The notes below the pieces were generated by a model. The model worked only from the letters and a program-made list of their open reading frames with translations, searched no databases and was not told the DNA's origin. Source: Streptomyces sp. Z26 (GTDB lineage Bacteria > Actinomycetota > Actinomycetes > Streptomycetales > Streptomycetaceae). Taken from it: 64,000 nt of DNA. This document shows, one piece after another, positions 24,452 to 33,404 of this stretch. A program made the translations under genes and the position numbers. Position 1 is the stretch's first letter; each line of letters begins with the position of its first letter. Location of the stretch: NCBI RefSeq assembly GCF_003665095.1, contig NZ_RCHV01000002.1, positions 4,264,501 to 4,328,500 of the forward strand. The letters are read 5' to 3'.

Positions 24452-25462
24452 GTGTTCGCTGCAGAACGTCGCCAACTGATCCTCGAAATGGTCCGCGCCA
24501 ATGGAGCCGTTTCCCTCCGTGAACTAGCCCGGGTCGTCCAGACCTCCGAAGTGACCGTCAGACGCGACGTGCGGGCACTGGAGTCCGAAGGACTGCTCGA
24601 CCGCCGTCACGGAGGCGCGGTGCTGCCGGGCGGGTTCACCCGGGAGTCCGGGTTCCCGCAGAAGTCGCTCGCCGCCACCGCCGAGAAGACCGCCATCGCG
24701 GAACTGGCCGCCGGTCTCGTCGAGGAGGGCGAGGCCGTCGTCGTCGGCGCGGGGACGACCACGCAGGAGCTGGCCCGTCGGCTCGCCCGCGTGGCCGGAC
24801 TCACCGTCGTCACCAACTCCCTGCTCGTCGCCCAGGCGTTGGCGCACGCCAACCGGGTCGAGGTGGTGATGACCGGCGGCACCCTGCGCGGCTCCAACTA
24901 CGCGCTCGTCGGCAGCGGAGCCGAGCAGTCCCTCCAAGGGCTGCGGGTGTCCCGGGCGTTCCTCTCCGGCAGCGGCCTCACCGCCGAACGGGGCCTCTCC
25001 ACCTCCAACATGCTGTCCGCGAGCGTCGACCGGGCGCTCGTCCAGGCCGCGTCCGAGGTCGTCGTCCTCGCCGACCACGGCAAGCTGGGCACCGACACGA
25101 TGTTCCAGACCGTGCCCACCGAGCTGATGACGCGCCTCGTCACCGACGAGCCGATGACCCACGACGACCGCGGGTCACGGGAGTTGCAGGCCCTGGCCGA
25201 CCAGGGCGTGCAGATCAGCGTCGCGGGCGGCCCGGCGGGCGCCGGTACGGGCCCGGAGCGCTCGTACCAGCCGGGCGCCGCCCAGGGCCCCGGCCACGGC
25301 GGTCCCGGCGGCCACGCCGGGCACGGGCCCGGCGCGGGGCGCCGGGAGCCGCTGCCGGGGCAGCGCCGCAACCGGCCGCTGCGGAACGGCGGCACGGGCA
25401 CGCCCCCCACGCTGCGGAGCGCGCCGACGCCGCCCTCGGCGCTGCCGGAGGGCTTCCGCTGA
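24452..25462 (+). CDS. DeoR-family transcriptional regulator
   Basis: 336 residues. The N-terminal DeoR helix-turn-helix (MVRANGAVSLRELARVVQTSEVTVRRDVRALE) is followed by the sugar-phosphate-sensing domain (GEAVVVGAGTTTQELAR, TNSLLVAQALA, MTGGTLRGSNYALVG, VLADHGKLG). The final 80 residues are a Gly/Pro/His-rich low-complexity tail not seen in typical DeoR proteins. It is a natural candidate to bind the CTACGCGCGTAG palindromes of the nucleoside genes, but no copy of that palindrome lies at its own promoter, so the assignment is open. Confidence 0.88.
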   Translation: MFAAERRQLILEMVRANGAVSLRELARVVQTSEVTVRRDVRALESEGLLDRRHGGAVLPGGFTRESGFPQKSLAATAEKTAIAELAAGLVEEGEAVVVGAGTTTQELARRLARVAGLTVVTNSLLVAQALAHANRVEVVMTGGTLRGSNYALVGSGAEQSLQGLRVSRAFLSGSGLTAERGLSTSNMLSASVDRALVQAASEVVVLADHGKLGTDTMFQTVPTELMTRLVTDEPMTHDDRGSRELQALADQGVQISVAGGPAGAGTGPERSYQPGAAQGPGHGGPGGHAGHGPGAGRREPLPGQRRNRPLRNGGTGTPPTLRSAPTPPSALPEGFR

Positions 25463-25521
25463 CGGGCGGCGGCCGTACGGACCGCGCACCCGCGCCACGT
25501 ACGGCCGCCCCCCGCCAGCAC

Positions 25522-25560
25522 GTCGGCCGGGGACCGTACGGCGTACGGTCCCCGGCCGAC
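25522..25560. terminator. bidirectional hairpin between DeoR and accA2
   Basis: Perfect 19-base inverted arms separated by a single base, between the stop codons of convergent genes. This is one of the longest perfect hairpins of the window. Confidence 0.85.
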
Positions 25561-25590
25561 AGAACGTTCCCGCCCGGTGGCGGTCCCGGC

Positions 25591-27348
25591 TCAGTCCTTG
25601 ATCTCGCAGATGACCGAACCGGCCGACAGCGAGCCGCCGACCTCCGCCGCGAGGCCCTTGACGGTGCCCGCGCGGTGCGCGTTCAGCGGCTGCTCCATCT
25701 TCATGGCCTCCAGCACGACGACGAGTTCACCCTCCTCGACCTGCTGGCCCTCCTCGACGGCGACCTTGACGATCGTGCCCTGCATGGGCGAGGCGAGCGC
25801 GTCGCCGGAAGCGGCGGCGCCGCCCTTCTTCGCGGCCTTGCGCTTGGGCTTCTTGCCGCCGTTGGCGGGAGCGGCCACACCGGTCGACGCGCCCAGCGAG
25901 GCGGGCAGCGAGACCTCCAGGCGCTTGCCGCCGACCTCGACGACGACGACCTCGCGGCCGTCCGTCGCCTCGTCCTCGTCGGCGCCCGGCACGGCGAACG
26001 GCTTGATCTCGTTGACGAACTCCGTCTCGATCCACCGCGTGTGCACCGTGAACGGGTCCGAGGTGAACGCCGGGTCCACGACCACCGCCTGGTGGAACGG
26101 GATCGCCGTGGCCATGCCCTCGACCGTGAACTCCGCCAGCGCCCGCTTCGACCGCTGGAGCGCCTGCTCGCGCGTCGCGCCGGTCACGATCAGCTTCGCC
26201 AGCAGCGAGTCCCATGCCGGGCCGATGACCGAGCCGCTCTCGACGCCCGCGTCGAGCCGTACGCCGGGACCGGAGGGCGGCGCGAACGTCGTGACGGTGC
26301 CGGGAGCGGGCAGGAAGTTGCGGCCCGGGTCCTCGCCGTTGATGCGGAACTCGAACGAGTGGCCCCGCGGCTTCGGGTCGTCGTAGCCCAGCTCCTCGCC
26401 CTCCGCGATGCGGAACATCTCGCGGACCAGGTCGATCCCGGTGACCTCCTCGGTGACCGGGTGCTCCACCTGGAGGCGGGTGTTGACCTCCAGGAACGAG
26501 ATGGTGCCGTCCTGCCCGACGAGGAACTCGCAGGTGCCCGCGCCCACGTAACCGGCCTCCTTGAGGATGGCCTTCGACGCGCGGTACAGCTCCGCGTTCT
26601 GCTCCTCCGTCAGGAACGGCGCGGGCGCCTCCTCCACCAGCTTCTGGTGGCGGCGCTGGAGCGAGCAGTCACGGGTGGACACGACGACGACGTTGCCGTG
26701 GGTGTCCGCGAGGCACTGGGTCTCGACGTGCCGGGGGCGGTCCAGGTAGCGCTCGACGAAGCACTCGCCACGGCCGAAGGCGGCGACCGCCTCGCGTACC
26801 GCCGAGTCGTACAGCTCCGGCACCTCTTCGAGGTTGCGGGCGACCTTCAGGCCGCGGCCGCCACCGCCGAAGGCGGCCTTGATCGCGATCGGGACGCCGT
26901 GCTCCCGGGCGAACTCGACGACCTCGTCGGCGCCCGACACGGGGTCCTTGGTGCCCGCGACGAGGGGCGCTCCGGCCCGCTGCGCGATGTGCCGCGCGGC
27001 GACCTTGTCGCCGAGGTCGCGGATCGCCTGCGGCGGCGGGCCGATCCAGGTGAGCCCCGCGTCGAGGACGGCCTGCGCGAACTCGGCGTTCTCGGACAGG
27101 AAGCCGTACCCGGGGTGGATCGCGTCCGCTCCCGAATCGGCCGCCGCGGTCAGCACCTTGGCGACGTCGAGGTAGCTCGCCGCCGGTGTGTCACCGCCCA
27201 GCGCGTATGCCTCGTCGGCGGCCCGGACGTGCGGAGCGTCCCGGTCCGGCTCCGCGTAGACCGCTACGCTCGCGATTCCGGCGTCCTGACAGGCCCGGGC
27301 AACCCGGACAGCGATCTCGCCGCGGTTCGCGATGAGCACCTTGCGCAC
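25591..27348 (-). CDS. accA2: biotin-containing alpha subunit of acyl-CoA carboxylase
   Basis: 585 residues joining biotin carboxylase and biotin carboxyl carrier domains. N-terminal VRKVLIANRGEIAVRVARA; ATP-grasp GGGGRGLKVA; CSLQRRHQKLVEEAPAP; active-site region FLEVNTRLQVEHPVTE; C-terminal lipoyl-like domain with biotinylated Lys in EAMKMEQ. A Lys/Ala-rich linker (GGKKPKRKAAKKGG) precedes the carrier domain. It partners with the PccB and AccE proteins encoded at 29.2-31.0 kb, and birA nearby supplies the ligase. The GTG start has GGAGGGAG at good spacing. Confidence 0.95.
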   Translation of the reverse strand: MRKVLIANRGEIAVRVARACQDAGIASVAVYAEPDRDAPHVRAADEAYALGGDTPAASYLDVAKVLTAAADSGADAIHPGYGFLSENAEFAQAVLDAGLTWIGPPPQAIRDLGDKVAARHIAQRAGAPLVAGTKDPVSGADEVVEFAREHGVPIAIKAAFGGGGRGLKVARNLEEVPELYDSAVREAVAAFGRGECFVERYLDRPRHVETQCLADTHGNVVVVSTRDCSLQRRHQKLVEEAPAPFLTEEQNAELYRASKAILKEAGYVGAGTCEFLVGQDGTISFLEVNTRLQVEHPVTEEVTGIDLVREMFRIAEGEELGYDDPKPRGHSFEFRINGEDPGRNFLPAPGTVTTFAPPSGPGVRLDAGVESGSVIGPAWDSLLAKLIVTGATREQALQRSKRALAEFTVEGMATAIPFHQAVVVDPAFTSDPFTVHTRWIETEFVNEIKPFAVPGADEDEATDGREVVVVEVGGKRLEVSLPASLGASTGVAAPANGGKKPKRKAAKKGGAAASGDALASPMQGTIVKVAVEEGQQVEEGELVVVLEAMKMEQPLNAHRAGTVKGLAAEVGGSLSAGSVICEIKD

Positions 27349-27703
27349 GATGACTCCCTCCTGGAAACAAGGTGAGTTTAGGTATTGGTGACACCACACG
27401 CCGAGCGGCTCACAGGGGTGAGCTTGCCCACAGAGTGCGACCCCGGGGGCGGCTGCGTCCCCGTCATTCCTTGTCTCTACACGGTACGCCGGGTTTTGCG
27501 GGCTGCCCGCCGAACACCCCTGTGGCTAAGGTCTCCGTGGCGTAAAGCATGGTCATTCTGGTGCCGTTTGTGGAACCCCTACTAACGTCCCACGGATTCT
27601 TTAGGGTTCTGTCCAGGCACTTGCCGCCTCATTTACCCGTGAGTAGCGTTCCGTTGCCGCGCGAACGTGCTCGGCTGGCGAGAGAAATTAGGGGTGGGTC
27701 GGG
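27349..27703. other. 355-base divergent intergenic region
   Basis: No gene is visible. The region is richer in A+T than its surroundings and carries promoters for accA2 (left) and the membrane protein (right), including the element at 27621-27649. Confidence 0.6.
27621..27649 (+). promoter_or_regulatory. sigma-HrdB-like promoter
   Basis: TTGCCG, a 17-base spacer and TAGCGT match the TTGACN-N16-18-TANNNT pattern. The gene start is 54 bases downstream. Confidence 0.55.
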
Positions 27704-28213
27704 GTGCCTCGGAGGCCCGTAGCGGCGGTCGGCGCGGCAGTGCTGATACTCGAAGCGCTGGGGATCGTGCTGGTCCACGTATTCCTCAGCATGGTCGTCG
27801 ACGACCAGCAGATGTCCCTCGCGGGGCTCGCGCCGCGCTCGATGAGCGTCGCCACCGTCATCGGCGGCATTCTCTTCGGCGGCTATCTCCTCGTGTGCGC
27901 CGGGGTGTTGGTCCACATGGCGCTCCGCGACCGCGCGCCCCGCGACTTCCTCCGCATCCTGCTGATCAGCGCCGCCGTGGTGCACGGGCTGCTGGGCGCG
28001 TTCAGCATCGGGCTCGTCGGCTGGGCCGCGTTCCTCTTCATGATGCTGGTGCTCGGGCTGATCGTGTGGTCCCTCGTCGCCTACGGCGAGCGCGGCCGCG
28101 AGGGCGGTACGGGTGCGGGTGCGACGGTTGCGGACGCGGGTGACGGCGCGGCCGACGGCGACGCCCCCGGCCCCGCCGGGCCGCTCACCGGCCCGGCGCC
28201 CACAGGTCCGTGA
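27704..28213 (+). CDS. four-helix membrane protein, unknown function
   Basis: 169 residues with four hydrophobic segments (AAVGAAVLILEALGIVLVHVFL, VIGGILFGGYLLVCAGVLV, ILLISAAVVHGLLGAFSIG, AAFLFMMLVLGLIVWSLVA) and a Gly/Ala/Pro-rich tail. It occupies the same place next to maf in S. coelicolor as I recall. Its last 29 bases overlap the end of the convergent maf gene. No functional motif was recognised. Confidence 0.8.
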   Translation: MPRRPVAAVGAAVLILEALGIVLVHVFLSMVVDDQQMSLAGLAPRSMSVATVIGGILFGGYLLVCAGVLVHMALRDRAPRDFLRILLISAAVVHGLLGAFSIGLVGWAAFLFMMLVLGLIVWSLVAYGERGREGGTGAGATVADAGDGAADGDAPGPAGPLTGPAPTGP

Positions 28214-28820
28214 CGGCGACACCCACCTCCGCGAGCAACGTGCGCAGCAGCGGCAGGGACAGGCCGATCACGTTCCCGTAACTTCCCTCGATGCCGTCCA
28301 CGAACGGCGCCGACAGCCCGTCCAACGTGAACGCCCCCGCCACGTGCAGCGGTTCACCGGAGGCGACGTACGCGTCGATCTCCGCGTCCGAGGGGACGCC
28401 GAAGTGCACCGTCGTCATGGCCGTGGCCGCGGCGCGCGCCCCGCTCGCCGTGTCCACCACGCAGTGCCCCGTGCACAGCACCCCGGAACGCCCCCGCATC
28501 GCCTTCCACCGCGCCGTGGCCTCCGCGGCGTCGGCCGGTTTGCCCAACGGCTCCCCGTCCAGCTCCAGCAGCGAGTCGCAGCCGACGACGAGCGCACCGG
28601 CGGCCTCGTCCCGAACGGCCACCGCGTCGGCCTTCGCCTCCGCCAGCACGCCCGCCAACTCCCTCGGCGTGTCCGCGTGCAGCGCGTCCTCGTCCACCCC
28701 GCTGACGATCACCTCCGGCGCCAACCCCGCCTGCCGGAGCAACCCCAGGCGCGCGGGTGAGCCGGAGGCGAGAACGAGACGGCGTGCGGGGAGCGGCGGT
28801 CGGCCGGTGCTGTCGATCAT
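28185..28820 (-). CDS. maf: Maf-family nucleotide pyrophosphatase
   Basis: 211 residues. It hydrolyses non-canonical nucleoside triphosphates (dTTP/UTP or methylated bases). The signature LVLASGSPARLGLLRQAG lies near the N-terminus, with LVVGCDSLLELDGEPLGKPADAAEA and EPLHVAGAFTLDG further on. It is first or second in a leftward-read group with the 43-residue membrane protein, accE and pccB, and its 3' end overlaps the converging membrane-protein gene. Confidence 0.92.
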   Translation of the reverse strand: MIDSTGRPPLPARRLVLASGSPARLGLLRQAGLAPEVIVSGVDEDALHADTPRELAGVLAEAKADAVAVRDEAAGALVVGCDSLLELDGEPLGKPADAAEATARWKAMRGRSGVLCTGHCVVDTASGARAAATAMTTVHFGVPSDAEIDAYVASGEPLHVAGAFTLDGLSAPFVDGIEGSYGNVIGLSLPLLRTLLAEVGVAVTDLWAPGR

Positions 28821-28859
28821 GCGGCCGATACTAGGCGGCGTCGTCCGCGGTGCGGGGCG

Positions 28860-28991
28860 TCAGCGCCCGCCCGCCGCCAGCAGGACGCATGAGAGGACGG
28901 CGACGGCGAGCAGCCAGCTCAGGCGCCGCAACATGGCCTGAGCGGCCCGGAGTTCCTCCGGCGGTTCGTCACGAGGGTCGGACCAGAGCAT
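28860..28991 (-). CDS. 43-residue membrane protein
   Basis: A small gene between accE and maf. The protein begins MLWSDPRDEPPEELRAAQ, continues with an amphipathic LRRL, and ends in one membrane helix (WLLAVAVLSCVLLAA). The composition is clearly coding (nearly all codons G/C-ending) and the spacing to maf is 39 bases. It resembles a family of tiny Streptomyces membrane proteins annotated as morphogenic membrane protein (MmpB), as far as I remember, so the name is tentative. A palindrome (29027-29042) lies 36 bases upstream. Confidence 0.65.
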   Translation of the reverse strand: MLWSDPRDEPPEELRAAQAMLRRLSWLLAVAVLSCVLLAAGGR

Positions 28992-29026
28992 GCCCCCGAT
29001 GGTGCGCCGGAAGGGGCGACGGCGCC

Positions 29027-29042
29027 TGAGTACCCGTACTCA
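29027..29042. promoter_or_regulatory. palindrome upstream of the 43-residue membrane protein gene
   Basis: TGAGTAC-CC-GTACTCA, perfect 7-base arms around 2 bases, in the otherwise gene-free 28992-29170 interval. It may be the operator of the small membrane protein and maf. Confidence 0.5.
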
Positions 29043-29170
29043 AGCTCTTTCTGGGGCTCGGCTCGCTTCCGGGCGCTGGTCCCGGTGCCGACGCTCCTCG
29101 GCGCTGCGCTCGCTCGTCCCTCGCTCCCTTGACCTCGTCACTTTCGGCACCGGCGCGCCCCTCGGCTCGC

Positions 29171-29377
29171 TCAGGCGGGCCAGAACGTCGTGCGCCACGC
29201 CTTCGGGCCCGGGTGCGGGACCTGGGAGCGGGGGATGGTGCGGGCCGGGTCGGACCACTCGTCGGCCTCGGCCACCGTGTGGTCGCCCGCCACCGAAGCG
29301 GCGGCCCGCGCACGGACCACCGCCAGGGCGGCGGCCAGCTCCTCGGGGGTGGGGTTGCCGCGTACGACCTTGATCAT
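29171..29377 (-). CDS. accE: acyl-CoA carboxylase epsilon subunit
   Basis: 68 residues. The N-terminus MIKVVRGNPTPEELAAALAVV is the hallmark of the small epsilon subunits that stimulate actinobacterial acyl-CoA carboxylases, and the C-terminus ends AWRTTFWPA. It follows pccB by 49 bases on the same strand, as in S. coelicolor. It links the alpha subunit (AccA2) and beta subunit (PccB) into an active complex making methylmalonyl-CoA or malonyl-CoA. Confidence 0.92.
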   Translation of the reverse strand: MIKVVRGNPTPEELAAALAVVRARAAASVAGDHTVAEADEWSDPARTIPRSQVPHPGPKAWRTTFWPA

Positions 29378-29426
29378 GGTGTTGCCCCTCTCCGTGTTCC
29401 GTGCTTGCGGCGGCGGAACGGCCGCT

Positions 29427-31022
29427 CTAGAGCGGGATGTTGCCGTGCTTCTTGGGGGGCAGCTGCTCGCGCTTGGAGCGGAGCGTACGTAGCCCGCGGA
29501 CGATGTGGCGCCGGGTCTCCGACGGCATGGTGACGGCGTCTACATACCCACGTTCAGCCGCGACATACGGATTGAGGAGCGCGTCTTCGTACTCCTCCGT
29601 CAGTTTCGCCCGCAACTCCTCGGTGCGTTCCGGCGATCCGGCCTCCGCGAGCGTCCTGCGGTGCAGGATGTTGACGGCGCCCTGGGCGCCCATGACGGCG
29701 ATCTGGGCGGTGGGCCAGGCGAAGTTGAGGTCGGCGCCGAGGTGCTTGGAGCCCATGACGTCGTACGCGCCGCCGAACGCCTTCCGCGTGATCACCGTGA
29801 TCAGCGGAACGGTCGCCTCCGCGTACGCGTAGATCAGCTTCGCGCCGCGCCGGATGATCCCGTCGTACTCCTGGTCGGTGCCGGGCAGGAAGCCGGGGAC
29901 GTCCACGAAGGTGAGCACCGGCACGTTGTACGCGTCGCAGGTGCGGACGAAGCGCGCCGCCTTCTCGCTCGCGTCGATGTCGAGGCAGCCGGCGAACTGC
30001 ATCGGCTGGTTCGCCACCACGCCCACGGAGCGGCCCTCGATCCGCCCGAAGCCGGTGAGGATGTTCGGCGCGAAGAGGGCCTGGGTCTCCAGGAACTCCC
30101 CGTCGTCCAGCATGTGTTCGATGACGGTGTGCATGTCGTACGGCTGGTTCGCGGAGTCCGGGATGAGGGTGTCCAGCTCGCGGTCCTCGTCCGAGGTCTC
30201 CAGGTCGGCCTCCTCGGGGAAGACCGGCGGTTCGGAGAGGTTGTTGCTCGGCAGGTACGACAGCAGCGCCTTGACGTACTCCACCGCGTCCTTCTCGTCG
30301 CCCGCCATGTGGTGCGCGACGCCCGACGTGGTGTTGTGCGTACGGGCGCCGCCGAGCGCCTCGAAGCCGACGTCCTCGCCCGTGACGGTCTTGATGACGT
30401 CCGGGCCGGTGATGAACATGTGCGACGTCTGGTCGACCATCACCGTGAAGTCGGTGATCGCGGGGGAGTAGACCGCGCCGCCCGCGCAGGGGCCCATGAT
30501 CAGGCTGATCTGGGGGACGACGCCGGACGCGTGCACGTTCCGGCGGAAGATCTCCGCGAACAGGCCGAGTGCCGTGACGCCCTCCTGGATACGGGCGCCG
30601 CCCCCGTCGTTGATGCCGATCACCGGGCAGCCGGTGCGCATCGCGAAGTCCATGACCTTGACGATCTTCTCGCCGTAGACCTCGCCGAGGGAGCCGCCGA
30701 AGATCGTGAAGTCCTGCGAGTAGACGCAGACGGGGCGGCCGTCCACGGTGCCGTAGCCGGTGACGACGCCGTCGCCGTACGGCCGGTTGCGCTCGATGCC
30801 GAACGCGGTGGAGCGGTGCCGGGCGAACTCGTCCAGCTCCGTGAAGGAACCCTCGTCCAGCAGCAGGTCCACGCGTTCGCGCGCGGTCAGCTTCCCCTTC
30901 GCGTGCTGCTTCTCGACGGCGCGCGCGGACCCCGCGTGGACGGCCTCCTCCGCCCGCCGCCGGAAGTCCGCGATCTTGCCCGCGGTCGTATGGATGTCGG
31001 GGCTGGTCTCCTGCTCGGACAC
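29427..31022 (-). CDS. pccB: propionyl-CoA carboxylase beta subunit
   Basis: 531 residues of carboxyltransferase. The two halves are visible: DGGGARIQEGVTALGLFAEIF with MGPCAGGAVYSPAITDF (N-terminal oxyanion hole), and FVDVPGFLPGTDQEYDGIIRRGAKLIYAYAEATVPLITVITRKAFGGAYDVMG (C-terminal, with the residue that sets acyl-chain preference following YDVM). It forms methylmalonyl-CoA, a polyketide and fatty-acid precursor. It starts at a GTG. birA is divergent, so the biotin-enzyme genes are grouped. Confidence 0.95.
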   Translation of the reverse strand: MSEQETSPDIHTTAGKIADFRRRAEEAVHAGSARAVEKQHAKGKLTARERVDLLLDEGSFTELDEFARHRSTAFGIERNRPYGDGVVTGYGTVDGRPVCVYSQDFTIFGGSLGEVYGEKIVKVMDFAMRTGCPVIGINDGGGARIQEGVTALGLFAEIFRRNVHASGVVPQISLIMGPCAGGAVYSPAITDFTVMVDQTSHMFITGPDVIKTVTGEDVGFEALGGARTHNTTSGVAHHMAGDEKDAVEYVKALLSYLPSNNLSEPPVFPEEADLETSDEDRELDTLIPDSANQPYDMHTVIEHMLDDGEFLETQALFAPNILTGFGRIEGRSVGVVANQPMQFAGCLDIDASEKAARFVRTCDAYNVPVLTFVDVPGFLPGTDQEYDGIIRRGAKLIYAYAEATVPLITVITRKAFGGAYDVMGSKHLGADLNFAWPTAQIAVMGAQGAVNILHRRTLAEAGSPERTEELRAKLTEEYEDALLNPYVAAERGYVDAVTMPSETRRHIVRGLRTLRSKREQLPPKKHGNIPL

Positions 31023-31204
31023 GGCCTTCGGCTCCTACTCGTCTCGGGGCTACTCGCTCGTAGGTTATCCGTGCGGCCCCGTCGCGTCGCTGCGGCGTTG
31101 GACACATCGCCGTCACCCGCCGGACACCCGCGGGGGCGTACGGGACGTACGCGTCGTACCGGTTCCGAGCCGTACGCCACCTCCCCGGACTAGGGTGTGG
31201 ACGT

Positions 31205-32071
31205 ATGACCCCGCAACCGCCCGACGGGCCGGGAAACCGCTGGTCCGACCTTGATCGGCCGCCGCTCAGCGCCGACGCGCTGCGCCGCGCCCTCGTGCGC
31301 GAGGGCGGCCTCTACACCTCCCTGGACGTGCTCGACGCCATCGGCTCCACCAACACCGAGCTGGTCGGGCGCCTGAGCGCCGGGACCGCCGCGCCCGGCG
31401 CCGTCGTCGTCGCGGAGGAGCAGACCGCCGGACGCGGCCGGCTGGAGCGCACCTGGACCGCGCCGCCGCGTTCCGGACTGTTCTTCTCCGTGGCCCTCCG
31501 GCCGTCCGCGCCCGTCGAGCGCTGGGGCTGGCTGCCGCTGCTGGCGGGCGTCGCCACCGCGACGGCCCTGGCCCGCGCGTCGGGCGTCGACACCTCCCTG
31601 AAGTGGCCGAACGACCTGCTGGCGGACGTCGCGGGCGACGAACGGAAGATCGGCGGCATCCTCGCGGAACGCACGGGCGACGACACCGTCGTGATCGGCA
31701 TCGGCCTCAACGTCTCGCTGCGCGCCGACGAACTCCCCGTCCCCACCGCCGGATCGCTGGCGCTCGCCGGGGCGGACGGCACCGACCGGGACCCGCTGCT
31801 GCGCGCGGTGCTGCGGTCGCTGGAGGAGTGGTACGGGCGCTGGGACGAGGCGGACGGCGACCCGGGCGCGAGCGGCGCGCAGGCGGCGTACGCGGCGGGC
31901 TGCGCGACGCTCGGCCGCTCCGTACGGGTCGAACTGCCCGGCGGCGACGCCCTGACCGGCGAGGCCGTGGCGCTCGACGGCGACGGTCGGCTGGTGCTCG
32001 CCACGTCCGCGGGCGTGCAGCGGCCCGTCGCGGCGGGCGACATCGTGCACCTGCGCGGCACCGACGGCTGA
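31205..32071 (+). CDS. birA: biotin-[acetyl-CoA-carboxylase] ligase
   Basis: 288 residues. It attaches biotin to the carrier domain of AccA2-type proteins. The adenylate-binding motif is GRGRLERTW, with KWPNDLLADVAGDERKIGGILAE and the C-terminal SH3-like domain (SVRVELPGGDALTGEAVALDGDGRLVL). There is no N-terminal DNA-binding domain, so it is a monofunctional ligase. A TAGGGT box ends 8 bases before the ATG, suggesting a leaderless message. Confidence 0.94.
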   Translation: MTPQPPDGPGNRWSDLDRPPLSADALRRALVREGGLYTSLDVLDAIGSTNTELVGRLSAGTAAPGAVVVAEEQTAGRGRLERTWTAPPRSGLFFSVALRPSAPVERWGWLPLLAGVATATALARASGVDTSLKWPNDLLADVAGDERKIGGILAERTGDDTVVIGIGLNVSLRADELPVPTAGSLALAGADGTDRDPLLRAVLRSLEEWYGRWDEADGDPGASGAQAAYAAGCATLGRSVRVELPGGDALTGEAVALDGDGRLVLATSAGVQRPVAAGDIVHLRGTDG

Positions 32072-32223
32072 CGGGCGGTGGCGGAGACGTACGCGGGCCG
32101 GACCGGGTGTGGCCGAAGCAGAGTGAGCTGGCACACACCTGCCGTATTGTGGGCGTTCCGCAGACGGGAAGAGAACGGGAAGGTCTGTGCACAGGGACGA
32201 CCGGACCTGGCAAGGGGCGGGCA

Positions 32224-33297
32224 GTGACCGTGGATGAGCCGGACCCTCCCGGCGACGGGACGCCCGCCGCCCCCCGGCAGGGCGGCACGGAGGACGACCC
32301 CAGCGCCCTGCGGATCGAGGAGCTGATCCTCGGCGCCCCGCGCCAGTACACCCCGTTCCAGGCGGCGCGCGCCGCCGGGGTGTCGATGGATCTGGCGTCC
32401 CGCTTCTGGCGCGCGATGGGCTTCGCGGACGTCGGCCAGGCGCGGGCGCTGACGGAGGGCGACGTGCTCGCCCTGCGGCGGCTGTCGGGCCTGGTCGAGG
32501 CAGGGCTGCTGAGCGAGCCGATGGCGATCCAGGTGGCCCGTTCGGCGGGGCAGACCTCGGCGCGGCTGGCGGACTGGCAGGTGGACTCGTTCCTGGAGAG
32601 CCTCACCGACCCGCCGGAGCCGGGCATGACCCGGAACGAGGTCACGTACCCGCTGGTGCAGCTGCTCCTGCCGGAGCTGGAGGAGTTCCTCGTGTACGTC
32701 TGGCGGCGCCAACTGGCCGCCGCCACCGGACGGGTCGTGCAGACCGACGAGGAGACCGTCGACCGGCGGCAGGCCATCGGCTTCGCGGACCTCGTGGGCT
32801 TCACGCGGCTGACCCGGCGGCTGGAGGACGAGGAACTGGGCGAGCTGGTCGAGGCGTTCGAGACCACCGCCGCCGACCTGGTCGCCGCGCACGGCGGGCG
32901 GCTGATCAAGGCGCTGGGCGACGAGGTGCTGTACGTCGCGGAGGAGGCGGGCACCGCGGCGGAGATCGGGCTGCGGCTCATCGAGACGTTGGGGAACGAC
33001 GCGACCATGCCGGAGCTGCGCGTCGGCATCGCCTTCGGCACCATGACGACGCGCATGGGCGACGTCTTCGGCAACACCGTCAACCTGGCGAGCAGGCTGA
33101 CGTCGATAGCGCCGAAGGACACCGTGCTGGTCGACGACGCGTTCCGCGCGGAGCTGACGGCGGCGGGCGACGCCCCCGAGTCGGAGAAGGAGAGCGCGGA
33201 CCTCACCGGGTTCCGCTTCGCCCTCCAGCCGCTCTACCGGCGCCCGGTGCGCGGGCTCGGCGTCGTCGAGCCCTGGCTGCTCGGCCGCCGGGGCTAG
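32224..33297 (+). CDS. cya: class III adenylate cyclase
   Basis: 357 residues. The N-terminal regulatory helical domain (SALRIEELILGAPRQYTPFQAARAAG and following) is of the actinobacterial cyclase type. The catalytic domain has metal-binding Asp in FADLVGFTRL, KALGDEVLY (Lys for adenine recognition and the second metal Asp), and GDVFGNTVNLASRL (adenine Asp, transition-state Asn and Arg). All six signature residues are present, so the enzyme should make cAMP. The GTG start at 32224 is preceded by GGGGCGGG. In S. coelicolor the cya product is needed for germination. Confidence 0.93.
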   Translation: MTVDEPDPPGDGTPAAPRQGGTEDDPSALRIEELILGAPRQYTPFQAARAAGVSMDLASRFWRAMGFADVGQARALTEGDVLALRRLSGLVEAGLLSEPMAIQVARSAGQTSARLADWQVDSFLESLTDPPEPGMTRNEVTYPLVQLLLPELEEFLVYVWRRQLAAATGRVVQTDEETVDRRQAIGFADLVGFTRLTRRLEDEELGELVEAFETTAADLVAAHGGRLIKALGDEVLYVAEEAGTAAEIGLRLIETLGNDATMPELRVGIAFGTMTTRMGDVFGNTVNLASRLTSIAPKDTVLVDDAFRAELTAAGDAPESEKESADLTGFRFALQPLYRRPVRGLGVVEPWLLGRRG

Positions 33298-33404
33298 CGC
33301 CGCCCCGTACGGTCGCCGCCCGGTCTCCCGCCGCCCCGCCGCGTACGCGATGATGCTGCGCAGCGCGAGTGCGTGAGCGACCGTTAACAGCTGAGGAGCG
33401 TGCG

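Noticed and set aside
31046..31060. CTAC-N6-GTAG element upstream of pccB, similar to the nucleoside operator.
   Set aside because: The spacing differs (6 instead of 4) and the inner bases are not symmetric; more likely part of the promoter region.
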